Source: Mucilaginibacter terrenus
GTDB taxonomy: Bacteria > Bacteroidota > Bacteroidia > Sphingobacteriales > Sphingobacteriaceae
Reading direction: 5' to 3'
Assembly: GCF_003432065.1 (NCBI RefSeq)
Contig: NZ_QWDE01000001.1
Coordinates: 1,984,001 to 2,048,000, forward strand
Length of the DNA stretch: 64,000 bases
Positions 7,728 to 15,881 of the stretch are shown piece after piece. How positions within the stretch are numbered: position 1 is the first letter of the stretch; each line of letters begins with the position of its first letter. A program made the position numbers and the translations under genes. The notes below the pieces were generated by a model. That model did not search any database, was not told the origin of the DNA, and saw only the letters and a program-made list of their open reading frames with translations.

Positions 7728-9010
7728 AGACTTTCCTTCCACAAATAGAACGGCGGATAGTGGTAAGGCCAAATCAAACGTTTGGCATCCTCAATTACGA
7801 TATGGATAACGCCTATCCGCAGCGTATGCTCGAGCTGGTATCGCGCTCGCCCACAGCAAAGGACTGCTGGAACAAACGCGCAAAATTTATAGCCGGCAAC
7901 GGCTTTGAAGATGCTACCCTGGGCAAACAGGTTATCAATAGCAAAGGGCTCACGATGGCCAAATTGTTAAAAGCAATAGCTACTGATAAAGCACTATTTT
8001 GCGGGTTTGGCATTCACGTAAACTACAACGCTAATTGCAAGATCGCTTCTGTAAATTATGTCAAGTTTGAGGACATCCGCATGGGCGACACCGATGATGC
8101 ACAAACCGCGGGCAAGTTTGCCGTTTATAATGACTGGGGCCGCCGCACCTGGAAACACATCATGCGCAGCAAGATCACCTTCCTGGACAATTATAACCCT
8201 GATGCAGAAGTAATAAAGCGCCAGGTGATTGCAGCAGGTGGCTGGAGCAAATACAAAGGGCAGCTGTTTTACTTTAACCCCGAAGTGGATGATTACCCGC
8301 TGTTAGAAGCAGATTCGGTATGGGAAGATTTCGAGACCGAAGCAGGTATAAAAACCTTCAACAACAGGGAAGTGACTACAGGCTTTTTGCCATCAACCAT
8401 GCTGTTCATGCAATCACGCCGCGAAGAAGCAGATAACAGCACGGATAATGGCAGAGGAGGTAACACGCCGTCTCAATTAGAACGTGACCTAAGCAGTTTC
8501 CAGGGTGCTAAAAGCGCGCAAAAAATAATTGTAATAGAGTACGAAGACGAAAGCTCCAAACCAGAGTTTCAGCCATATGCGATACAAAATAATGACAAGC
8601 TTTTCGAAACAACAGAACGATCGGTAGAGGCTCGTATTATCAAAGGCTTCTCCGTACCCAAGGAACTGGTTAATGCCGAGAAATCATCCGGCTTAAGCAA
8701 CGGCAGCGAAAAGAAAGAAGCCATTCGCGAGTTTAACGACAACACCGCGCCAGACAGGCTCGAACTGAGCGAAACGCTTGAAAGCATATTCGCCAATTAC
8801 TACAGCAACATCAACCCTGCTGCTAACTGGAATATTATACCCGTACCGACCAACGTTGCCGATGATGCAATCGGCTTAAAGGCCGGATCGGCCATTAACC
8901 AGTTACTCTTATCTACTCTTTCACCTGCCAGCAAAATTGCCACCCTGGTACACGCATACGGTTTAAAACAAAGCGAAGCTGAAGCCATGGTAAACCCGCA
9001 TAATCAATAA
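7724..9010 (+). CDS. Phage portal protein
   Basis: The 428-residue product looks like a portal protein, the dodecameric ring through which DNA enters and leaves the capsid. Supporting features are its length, the N-terminal CWNKRAKFIAGNGF segment, the central alpha/beta region, and the late helical region (about 265-370) with ETTERSVEARIIKGFSVPKE. That last pattern is common to portals: a helix ending in a conserved Pro, where the protein contacts the DNA tunnel. The start overlaps the previous stop by ATGA. The following connector gene begins 5 bases after its stop, which supports a head-tail vertex module. Confidence 0.75.
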   Translation: MKTFLPQIERRIVVRPNQTFGILNYDMDNAYPQRMLELVSRSPTAKDCWNKRAKFIAGNGFEDATLGKQVINSKGLTMAKLLKAIATDKALFCGFGIHVNYNANCKIASVNYVKFEDIRMGDTDDAQTAGKFAVYNDWGRRTWKHIMRSKITFLDNYNPDAEVIKRQVIAAGGWSKYKGQLFYFNPEVDDYPLLEADSVWEDFETEAGIKTFNNREVTTGFLPSTMLFMQSRREEADNSTDNGRGGNTPSQLERDLSSFQGAKSAQKIIVIEYEDESSKPEFQPYAIQNNDKLFETTERSVEARIIKGFSVPKELVNAEKSSGLSNGSEKKEAIREFNDNTAPDRLELSETLESIFANYYSNINPAANWNIIPVPTNVADDAIGLKAGSAINQLLLSTLSPASKIATLVHAYGLKQSEAEAMVNPHNQ

Positions 9011-9014
9011 CAAT

Positions 9015-9635
9015 ATGTCTACACAAAACACACTTATTATCCCAGACACGCTGAAGCGTTACGAGGACATAGCTGCCAATATAAAGCCCGAGCGCATTAA
9101 GGTATTTATACAAAAAGCGCAGGAACTGGACCTTAAACCATTTTTAGGTTATGCCTTGTACTATGATCTAATAAAACACCTGGAAGCAGACGGCACACTT
9201 AGCGAGGGCACCCCGCAGCATTATAAAGACTTGCTGAATGGCAGCGAATACCTGGACGAACAAGGCTACATAGTGCTGCATCAGGGCCTGCAGCCGGTAT
9301 TGGCTTACTTCACCTTTGCACGCTTTATTGAAGCCGATGCGATACATTATACCGCTACCGGCCCTGTAACTAAGCGTTACGATAATGCCGACGCCTTACC
9401 TGCCAAAGATGTTGTAAAGTTGGTACAGCAGCAGCGCAGTACCGCAAATGCTTACACCAACGAGGTTGAACGCTTCCTGCTGGACCACAAAGAACAGTTC
9501 CCGATATGGCATTACAACCAAAAGAACAAAACAGCAAGGCAGGCAGGGCCGCGCATACGCGGGGTAGACAGAACAGACCTGTTCCTGCAAGATGACTACA
9601 ACATTGATCCGCTCATACCAGAACTATTTAACTAA
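9015..9635 (+). CDS. DUF6712-type head-tail connector
   Basis: The 206-residue helical protein resembles the DUF6712 family found in Bacteroidota phages next to the portal gene. It opens with a short strand and IPDTLKRYEDIAANIKPERI, then has repeated helices with an aromatic YLDEQGYIVLHQGLQPVLAY segment and a basic C-terminal tail. Connectors of this kind fit beneath the portal. Its stop overlaps the next start as TAATG, so the fibre gene is translated in coupling. Confidence 0.65.
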   Translation: MSTQNTLIIPDTLKRYEDIAANIKPERIKVFIQKAQELDLKPFLGYALYYDLIKHLEADGTLSEGTPQHYKDLLNGSEYLDEQGYIVLHQGLQPVLAYFTFARFIEADAIHYTATGPVTKRYDNADALPAKDVVKLVQQQRSTANAYTNEVERFLLDHKEQFPIWHYNQKNKTARQAGPRIRGVDRTDLFLQDDYNIDPLIPELFN

Positions 9636-11866
9636 TGGCTACAGATAAAAAAATAAGCGAACTACCGGTAACATCCGGACTCAATGCGGCAGATATATCG
9701 TTATTGGTACGTAACGGCGTAGATTACCAATTCACTATGGCCCAGCTGCTGCAATATTTAAGCAGCAACTTATTTGCAGGTGCGTCAATTGCATTCGGTA
9801 CTGCTCTCCCGCAAAATTCTACCGGTAAAGATGGCGACGTGTTCCTGCAGACCAACACCGGGCGGTTTGCGCAAAAACTTGCCGGTACCTGGAGCATAGT
9901 TTACCAACTGCCGGAAGCGAATGGCGCCGACGGCACCCTGCTGTATGGCGCAGGAATCCCCGGCAGCGGAACCGGCAAAAACGGTGACAGCTACATCAAT
10001 ACGCTTACCGGTGTATTTTACCAGAAAAGCCTTACCGGCTGGAGCCAGGTGTTTTCTATGCAAACCGGACCGCAAGGGCCAAAGGGTGATAAGGGTGATA
10101 TTGGAGTAGCAGGTATTAACGGCAAAACATTATTAAGCGGAACCAGCAACCCTGCCAACCTGAGCACGGGGGCAGATGGGGATTTTTACATTAACACCAG
10201 CACTTTAACCTTATTTGGCCCAAAAGCGGCAGGGACTTGGGGCGCCGGAACATCTATGATTGGTGAGGATGGCGCACAAGGAGAACCCGGCCCAATGGGT
10301 GCAGTTGGACCTGCCGGGGCAACAGGACCTAAAGGAGACAAGGGTGACACGGGAGTAACCGGCGCTGCAGGACCAAAGGGCGACACTGGCTTACAAGGCC
10401 CCCAAGGACTAAAGGGAGACAAAGGCGACACGGGTGCCAGCGGCCCAGCCGGGCCGTCAGGCACAGCCGGAGCAACAGGGCCCGCGGGTCAGGGTATTCC
10501 AATAGGTGGCAGCGCAGGCCAGGTTCTTTCCAAGTTAAGCAATGCGGACTACAGCACACAATGGGTGGATCAGAGTGGAATGGCAAGTGGCGGTGTTCCA
10601 TTTCCTTCTGACATCACAAGCTTAGTCCACGATTTCGACTTTGGTGTATTAGCAAATATCCAATATGATAATGTCACAAAAAAAATATCGCAAATAACTG
10701 ACAGCGTGAATGCTGTCGTAAGCCTGCAAGCGACAACCACCAACCAGCCAATTTTAAGGTTGAACGGAGGTGCAAATAACCAACCATTCGCAACTTTTGA
10801 CGGTACACAATGGCTATCGGGAGCATTACTACAAGGCACATTAGAATGCACTATTTTCCTAATTAAAAAACAGGGTGGTAAGTATACTGATGAAAGAATA
10901 CAAAGTGTATTTCATCAAGGTAACGACAATTCAAATGGATTTGGATTTACATCTTACATCAGCGGAGCAACTATACCTGGGATAACAAAATACATGGGTG
11001 GCTATGTTCCCCAGTCTGCTCAACTAAACACGGACATCCCGGCAGTGATTTCACCAAACTGGGAGGTTTTTTGCATGACCGTTAAGAAAGCTGATGCAAC
11101 GAAGTTTATCTTTTTCGACGTATTAACATCTTCTCATGCGTTTGCGGGCACAGCAAGCTGGGGCGTTGACCCTACTCTCAAACACAGTATAGGTACGGGT
11201 TGCCAATTTCCCTTTATTGGAGGCATTCAAAGGGTGATAGTGTATAATAGAAAGCTATCCATCCAGGAGGTTAGACGGGTAAATACTCATTTGTTGGATA
11301 AGTACAGGCTGGTAAAGCCGAAGCGAATAATATTCATAGGTGACAGCATTACAGCGCCAAATCTGTCCAATGGCAATTATCCGGAATATATCTATAAAGA
11401 CCTTTATCTTGATAATTTGCTAAGTTTTTCAAACCGAGCGTTGAACGGAGAAAGCAGTAGTGGTATTTTAACGAGACTTGCTACAGAGGTTCTAACACAA
11501 GCAGAGCCAACCACGACAAACGTATTTTGTATGTTGATTGGGCATAATGACCTAAATGGCAGCTTGTATAGTAACATAGTTTCGATATGTCAGCAGTGTC
11601 AATCGGTAGGTTACAAAGTTATAATACTTACTGTTTTGCCTAGTACAGCTTACACTACCGCATCACTAGACAGTAATATAAATACTAAATTGAGAAATAC
11701 ATGGGGACAGTTTGCTGACGCTATCGTGGACATAGCTGTTTTGCCAAATGCTTTGGAACCGACTAATACGACCTATTACAGCGATGGTACACACCCAACC
11801 ATAGCGTTAGCTAATGACATTGCAGCAGCAGTAAAACCAGTAGTAAAGCGGCTATTAGGTGTATGA
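9635..11866 (+). CDS. Tail fibre/spike with collagen-like repeats and an SGNH hydrolase domain
   Basis: The 743-residue protein has four parts. Residues 1-140 form the attachment end. Residues about 142-290 hold Gly-X-Y collagen-like repeats (for example GPKGDKGD, GPAGATGPKG), interrupted near 160-210 by a non-collagen segment. Residues about 310-550 look like a beta-sandwich (LamG/lectin-like) domain. Residues about 563-743 are an SGNH/GDSL hydrolase: Ser571 in GDS, the GHND block, and Asp717/His720 in DGTHP. Such a protein could trimerise through the collagen part and hydrolyse acyl esters on surface glycans during adsorption. The domain order is seen. The role in host recognition is inferred. 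Confidence 0.8.
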   Translation: MATDKKISELPVTSGLNAADISLLVRNGVDYQFTMAQLLQYLSSNLFAGASIAFGTALPQNSTGKDGDVFLQTNTGRFAQKLAGTWSIVYQLPEANGADGTLLYGAGIPGSGTGKNGDSYINTLTGVFYQKSLTGWSQVFSMQTGPQGPKGDKGDIGVAGINGKTLLSGTSNPANLSTGADGDFYINTSTLTLFGPKAAGTWGAGTSMIGEDGAQGEPGPMGAVGPAGATGPKGDKGDTGVTGAAGPKGDTGLQGPQGLKGDKGDTGASGPAGPSGTAGATGPAGQGIPIGGSAGQVLSKLSNADYSTQWVDQSGMASGGVPFPSDITSLVHDFDFGVLANIQYDNVTKKISQITDSVNAVVSLQATTTNQPILRLNGGANNQPFATFDGTQWLSGALLQGTLECTIFLIKKQGGKYTDERIQSVFHQGNDNSNGFGFTSYISGATIPGITKYMGGYVPQSAQLNTDIPAVISPNWEVFCMTVKKADATKFIFFDVLTSSHAFAGTASWGVDPTLKHSIGTGCQFPFIGGIQRVIVYNRKLSIQEVRRVNTHLLDKYRLVKPKRIIFIGDSITAPNLSNGNYPEYIYKDLYLDNLLSFSNRALNGESSSGILTRLATEVLTQAEPTTTNVFCMLIGHNDLNGSLYSNIVSICQQCQSVGYKVIILTVLPSTAYTTASLDSNINTKLRNTWGQFADAIVDIAVLPNALEPTNTTYYSDGTHPTIALANDIAAAVKPVVKRLLGV

Positions 11867-11885
11867 GGTTTTTTATATTTGTTGA

Positions 11886-12239
11886 ATGAAGTTGATTATT
11901 TGTCTTTTGCTTTTTTCGATGTGCTCTTGCGGTGTGCAAAATACACCGATACTTCTTTATCGCTCAAAGGGCATCCCACTAATTGTTACAAAGCAAAAGA
12001 TTAGTCTTAAACAAGGTTGCCACGTCGATATTGTTCTGAAGAATACAGGTCTGTCAGCCTTGCGAAAAGTGTTCGTTGACGTTAACTATTATGATGCTAG
12101 CGGATACTACATTATTACTACCAGAAGTAATATTATAGACTGTCTTAAACCCGGTCAGATTGCTTCATTTGCAACAAGTGCGATTATCTCTGATACCGAG
12201 CCAATTTCTAAAGCACTTGTAATACCAGGATTGATGTGA
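11886..12239 (+). CDS. Small putative lipoprotein
   Basis: The 117-residue product begins with a hydrophobic signal and a lipobox-like LFSMCSC, with Cys15 (or Cys13) as the probable lipidation site. The body is beta-rich (VDIVLKNTGLSALRKVFVDV) and resembles small FxLYD-like or Ig-like domains, though I cannot name the family. The gene starts 19 bp after the fibre gene and is more AT-rich than the structural genes, so it may be phage cargo, for example a superinfection-exclusion lipoprotein. That role is only a guess. Confidence 0.6.
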   Translation: MKLIICLLLFSMCSCGVQNTPILLYRSKGIPLIVTKQKISLKQGCHVDIVLKNTGLSALRKVFVDVNYYDASGYYIITTRSNIIDCLKPGQIASFATSAIISDTEPISKALVIPGLM

Positions 12240-12460
12240 TGCAGAAAAAGGTATTAAATCTTTGTTAAAGGCCGCTATCTCGGTGGAATAGTCACCCGCT
12301 TAATAGTTTATCTGCAAGATTGTTTTTAGCAGGTAACAGCGGTAACACGTTTTATGTTGTAGATGAAATATTAACATGCTTGCGATGTGGGAAGTGCAAT
12401 TCCAATCTATTTAAAACTATACTATTTGCGTAAAAAATTTCTTCTTTGTTTTTTCAAATT

Positions 12461-13234
12461 ATGCGAATAAGAAAACATCTTAGATCAAGTTTGGCAACTA
12501 CGTTTGGAAAACAAAACGTTTCAAATTTCTTGCAATCAGTTTCTTTAATGTCTAGAAAATTCGCTTCTTTTTGTCACAAAACTCAATTAAATTTCGATTG
12601 GACCGTATCACCTGAACCAGAGTGGTTCGATCATTATTGCGACCAATTCTATAACTTTAGATTATCTCAAAATCCGTTGTGGGCAGAAAGAGGGATTTTT
12701 GGCCTGTTAGCGATTAAGCCCGGAGCAACAGTGCTGGAACTATGTTGCGGTGACGGCTTCAATGCTTTTCATTTCTATTCTGGCCGTGCTAAGCAGCTTA
12801 TTTCTGTTGATTTTGATAAGGGTGCAATAACACATGCCCTAAAGTATAATCAAGCGAAAAATATTGAATTTAAGCTTGCCGATATACGTATGGAAATGCC
12901 CAAAGGAACCTTTGACAACATTGTATGGGATGCGGCGATAGAACATTTCACAGAGGAGGAAATTGCAGCAATTTTTAAAGATATTAAGCAGAGATTAAAG
13001 CCAGCAGGCGTGCTAACCGGGTATACTCTTGTGGAATCGCCGCTTGGAAAAGGATTAAGTCATCATGAAAGAGAATTTAAATCTAAGGCTGACCTATTAT
13101 CGTTTTTTGAACCACACTTCACGCACGTAAAAGTATTTGAGACAATCTATCCATCTCGTCATAATCTATATTTTTATGCGTCTGACGATGTTTTACCATT
13201 TGATGAAAAATGGGAGAATATTGTAATTCGCTAA
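12461..13234 (+). CDS. Class I SAM-dependent methyltransferase, probable phage cargo
   Basis: The enzyme has the Rossmann-fold methyltransferase signature. Motif I is VLELCCGDGFNAF (about residues 88-100), an acidic residue ends the next strand (ISVDFDKGA), and an IVWDAAIEHF block matches motif IV. I choose the ATG at 12461. The frame also opens from a TTG 15 bases upstream, but no ribosome site favours it. The 257-residue product has an N-terminal basic extension of about 60 residues. It is clearly AT-richer than the head genes and stands alone between 221 and about 120 bp of non-coding DNA, as cargo genes do. The substrate (sugar, lipid or protein) cannot be told. The gap before it, 12240-12460, shows only a weak promoter-like ACTATTTGC. 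Confidence 0.75.
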   Translation: MRIRKHLRSSLATTFGKQNVSNFLQSVSLMSRKFASFCHKTQLNFDWTVSPEPEWFDHYCDQFYNFRLSQNPLWAERGIFGLLAIKPGATVLELCCGDGFNAFHFYSGRAKQLISVDFDKGAITHALKYNQAKNIEFKLADIRMEMPKGTFDNIVWDAAIEHFTEEEIAAIFKDIKQRLKPAGVLTGYTLVESPLGKGLSHHEREFKSKADLLSFFEPHFTHVKVFETIYPSRHNLYFYASDDVLPFDEKWENIVIR

Positions 13235-13358
13235 GCAAGTTCTTTGTTGAAATTTACATGTTAAGAGTACCGATCCAAGTACGTTAACAAATATCATTTT
13301 TATTTAATTGTACGCACTCGACTTGATATTTCTTGTCGCAGCGTTAACTATTATTCCC

Positions 13359-13580
13359 ATGCAACCTAAACTTACCTTTATCAAACGCCTTACCAGCGAA
13401 ACCCCGGCTTTTTTTAAGCGTGCCCAACTTTTTGGGTTCGGGCTTGCTGGTGTGGGTACATCCTTATCTACTGTAGCGGGTATACCGTCGAAACTTTGCA
13501 CTATTCTCATCTCGGTAGGTACTACCATAGCGATAGTGTCGCAGTTTGCGGTAAAGCAGTTACAGCCGGAAAACAGTTAA
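13359..13580 (+). CDS. Holin-like small membrane protein
   Basis: From the ATG at 13359 the product has 73 residues: a basic N-terminus (MQPKLTFIKRL), two hydrophobic segments (about 22-42 and 46-62) with a Gly-rich turn, and a charged tail. This is a typical two-span holin layout. A longer reading from a TTG at 13308 would add 17 hydrophobic residues and a third span. No ribosome site decides between them. Its place at the end of the structural genes supports lysis. No endolysin lies nearby, so lysis may rely on a gene elsewhere. Confidence 0.55.
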   Translation: MQPKLTFIKRLTSETPAFFKRAQLFGFGLAGVGTSLSTVAGIPSKLCTILISVGTTIAIVSQFAVKQLQPENS

Positions 13581-13602
13581 CAACAACCTTAATAAAACAC
13601 CT

Positions 13603-13851
13603 ATGACATCTTTTGAACACCGCGAATTGCGCGGTATTACTATCAGGAGCATCATCGTAACTATAGTTAGCACTACCAGTATAGTGGCAACCGTAATGAC
13701 GAGTTATCTGCAAATTAAAGGCGACCTCCGTGACATGCAGACCAAACAAGAAGCCCAAACACGGGTAAACGAAATACGGCTTAAGGTACTTGAGGGACAA
13801 GTGGCCTTACTGGAACGCGAAGTAGAGGAAATAAGAACAAGAAAGTTTTAG
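13603..13851 (+). CDS. Single-span membrane protein with coiled coil
   Basis: The 82-residue product has one membrane span (about residues 15-36, isoleucine/valine/threonine rich) and then a charged coiled coil (VNEIRLKVLEGQVALLEREV). It follows the holin-like gene by 22 bp. The layout fits an accessory lysis protein such as an i-spanin or antiholin. Its last four bases overlap the stop of the convergent DUF1810 gene, so this is the right edge of the phage region. Confidence 0.55.
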   Translation: MTSFEHRELRGITIRSIIVTIVSTTSIVATVMTSYLQIKGDLRDMQTKQEAQTRVNEIRLKVLEGQVALLEREVEEIRTRKF

Positions 13852-14258
13852 CCGGCGATATCTACCGTTGCGTTATCTTTCTTTCCATCAAAATACTTCT
13901 CTAGCACCGCTTCAAAAACCGGGTCAGTGCCCTTTGCCATACTAAATAAAGTCATTGATGATCGCAGCTTTATGTCGTCGGGACTGCCAAACACAGCATT
14001 AGCATCATCCCCTTGCAACCGCAGTAAAACTTTGCTGATCTCTACTAGTCTTGGTCCAAGTATTGGATGTGCGAGGTAGGAGCCAGCTTCGGCCAAATCA
14101 GTAATGGCATAATGTCGAGCCATTTCACTGTATCCTAATCCCGCAATCTGTGGGAAAATGTACCACATCCAGTGGCTGCGTTTACGCCCGTTCCTGATCT
14201 CGGCCAACGCTTTAGTGTAATCACGTTCCTGCGCTTTTATGAATCTCTCAAGTCCCAT
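13848..14258 (-). CDS. DUF1810 family protein
   Basis: The 136-residue product matches the DUF1810 family in length and pattern: MGLERFIKAQERDYTKALAE, SHWMWYIFPQIAGLGYSEMA, and LRSSMTLFSMA. It is a cytoplasmic protein of unknown function. It is convergent with the last phage gene and probably belongs to the host. Confidence 0.8.
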   Translation of the reverse strand: MGLERFIKAQERDYTKALAEIRNGRKRSHWMWYIFPQIAGLGYSEMARHYAITDLAEAGSYLAHPILGPRLVEISKVLLRLQGDDANAVFGSPDDIKLRSSMTLFSMAKGTDPVFEAVLEKYFDGKKDNATVDIAG

Positions 14259-14323
14259 ACAGGAACTACAAATGCCCTAACGGATGGTTTGCTGAACACA
14301 GCTAAATTGGACCGTATCGCAAA

Positions 14324-14905
14324 TTAATTGAATACGGTAAGCGTGGTGTTAATGATGTCGTCAAAAATGGCTTTGTCGGTACTGGATTTGGCCGTCACCC
14401 GCATACCTTTAACTACGTTCATGATAAAACGTGCCAAGGCACGAGCGTCTTGTTTACCATTGATCTCGCCACTGTCTTGGCCTTTTTTTATGGCATGGCA
14501 AAAGGTATCTTCCAGTAGCTGGTTATTTTGTGAGATAAGGGCTTTTACTTCCACGTCATGCGGTGCTACTTCTACCTCGGCATTCACCATAAAGCAGCCT
14601 TTTTGCTGTACATCATTAAGCAAGTTTACGGTAGTGAACTCAAGTAATTTTTTTATTGCTTCTTTGGCAGACTCAGCATTGCTGATGATATTGCACATTT
14701 GTCCGCCCGAACCACTTTGGTAAAACTGCAACGCCTTTACATAAAGCGTGTGCTTATCACCATAGGTATCGTACAAACTGGAGCGGCTGATCCCCAGGGT
14801 ATCTACAAGTTCCTGCATGGATGTGCCATTGTAGCCCTTATGCCAAAACAGGCAGACTGCTTTACCTAAAACTTCCTCTTCATCAAAATCCTTCGTCCTT
14901 GCCAT
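14324..14905 (-). CDS. TetR-family repressor
   Basis: The 193-residue protein has a TetR helix-turn-helix at residues about 10-55 (GYNGTSMQELVDTLGISRSS, then LYDTYGDKHTLY) and a divergent ligand-binding half. I use the ATG at 14905. Two further upstream codons start with TTG and are less likely. It lies downstream of the SDR gene on the same strand, behind a terminator. The SDR promoter carries two palindromes suited to a TetR dimer, so the SDR gene is its likely target. Confidence 0.85.
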   Translation of the reverse strand: MARTKDFDEEEVLGKAVCLFWHKGYNGTSMQELVDTLGISRSSLYDTYGDKHTLYVKALQFYQSGSGGQMCNIISNAESAKEAIKKLLEFTTVNLLNDVQQKGCFMVNAEVEVAPHDVEVKALISQNNQLLEDTFCHAIKKGQDSGEINGKQDARALARFIMNVVKGMRVTAKSSTDKAIFDDIINTTLTVFN

Positions 14906-14908
14906 AAT

Positions 14909-14939
14909 CAAAAAGCTTTGCCCCTTTCAGGGCAAAGCT
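14909..14939 (-). terminator. Rho-independent terminator after the SDR gene
   Basis: Read on the - strand, the stem AGCTTTGCCC/GGGCAAAGCT (10 bp, 6-base loop) is followed by a TTTTT run. It ends SDR transcription before the TetR gene. The T run partly overlaps the start region of that gene. Confidence 0.7.
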
Positions 14940-14987
14940 ATTCATTTAGATATTAATTATTTACTATTAGCAGTTCGCAGCTAAAAA

Positions 14988-15737
14988 TTAGCGTACGCCA
15001 CCGCTGGCTATAATCACTTCGCCTGTTAACCACCGTGAATCATCAGATGCCAGGAAAACAGCTACAGGTGCTATATCATTTGGCTGAGCTGTACGGCCAA
15101 GTGGTGTTTGGCTTACGGCCTCCGCATGAAAGTCGCTACCGATAAAGCCGGCCGTTTGTGTGCCTTCAGTTTCTACCATGCCCGGGTTGATAGAATTAAC
15201 CCGTATTTTCCTGCTGCCAAGTTCTTTTGAAAGTACCTGTGTAAGCGAGTCTACCGCGCCTTTAGTTGCAGTGTATATACCACTTTGTGGAGGTGTTATA
15301 CGTGTTACCACCGAACTAATATTAATTATGCTACCGCCTTTTTCGCCAAAGCCTTTTACTGCCGCTTGGGTTGCAAGAAATAAACCCAATACGTTTGTAT
15401 TAAATTGGCGGGTGTATTCTTCTACCGTAAAATCGTCAATAGCACCAAACTGGTAAACGCCGGCATTATTCACCAGTATGTCTACTCCACCAAAAGCTTG
15501 TTGTGTTTCAGCAAATAAACGGTCAACATCGGCTGGTTTAGACACGTCGCCTTGTACGGCAACTGCCCTGCCGCCATTGCTAACTATGTCTGCTACTACC
15601 TTTTCAGCACCTTCTTTAGCTGACGCATAGTTTACTACTACGGCTGCGCCTTCTGCTGCTAAACCTCTTGCTATTTCGGCACCAATGCCTTTTGATGCGC
15701 CTGTAACTACTGCTACTTTGTTTTCTAACTTTTTCAT
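14988..15737 (-). CDS. SDR-family NAD(P)-dependent oxidoreductase
   Basis: The 249-residue protein is a classical short-chain dehydrogenase/reductase. The cofactor motif is VTGASKGIGAEIARG at the N-terminus, the NNAG motif follows, and catalytic Ser-Tyr-Lys lie in INISSVV and YTATKGAVDS. It likely reduces or oxidises a small carbonyl/alcohol in the cytoplasm, with a 3-oxoacyl-ACP reductase-like fold. The exact substrate is unknown. Two palindromic operators around its promoter suggest induction by a ligand of the neighbouring TetR protein. Confidence 0.9.
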   Translation of the reverse strand: MKKLENKVAVVTGASKGIGAEIARGLAAEGAAVVVNYASAKEGAEKVVADIVSNGGRAVAVQGDVSKPADVDRLFAETQQAFGGVDILVNNAGVYQFGAIDDFTVEEYTRQFNTNVLGLFLATQAAVKGFGEKGGSIINISSVVTRITPPQSGIYTATKGAVDSLTQVLSKELGSRKIRVNSINPGMVETEGTQTAGFIGSDFHAEAVSQTPLGRTAQPNDIAPVAVFLASDDSRWLTGEVIIASGGVR

Positions 15738-15759
15738 TTTCTGTTGTGAATATTATTTT

Positions 15760-15808
15760 GGAATAATCGTTCCGCAAATATATATTCAAAACAGAACGAC
15801 CGTTCCAA
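15760..15808 (-). promoter_or_regulatory. SDR promoter with two TetR-like operators
   Basis: On the - strand the -7 box TATATTTG (15775-15782) is a perfect match to TAnnTTTG, with a TTGG -33 word at 15805-15808. Operator A, GAACGGTCGTTC (15794-15805, arms GAACG/CGTTC), lies in the spacer. Operator B, GGAACGATTATTCC (15760-15773), lies just after the -7 box over the start site. Binding at both would block transcription. Confidence 0.75.
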
Positions 15809-15881
15809 TTAGTTTCAAAGATTATACAGGTATGACAATGAGGCGAACACGACTAATTACTTGTGCGTGTGTGGTGCTGGG

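Noticed and set aside
10186..10601. Proline-rich - strand frames opposite the collagen-like region
   Set aside because: Gly-X-Y coding DNA reads as Pro-rich on the other strand; this is a by-product and not a gene.
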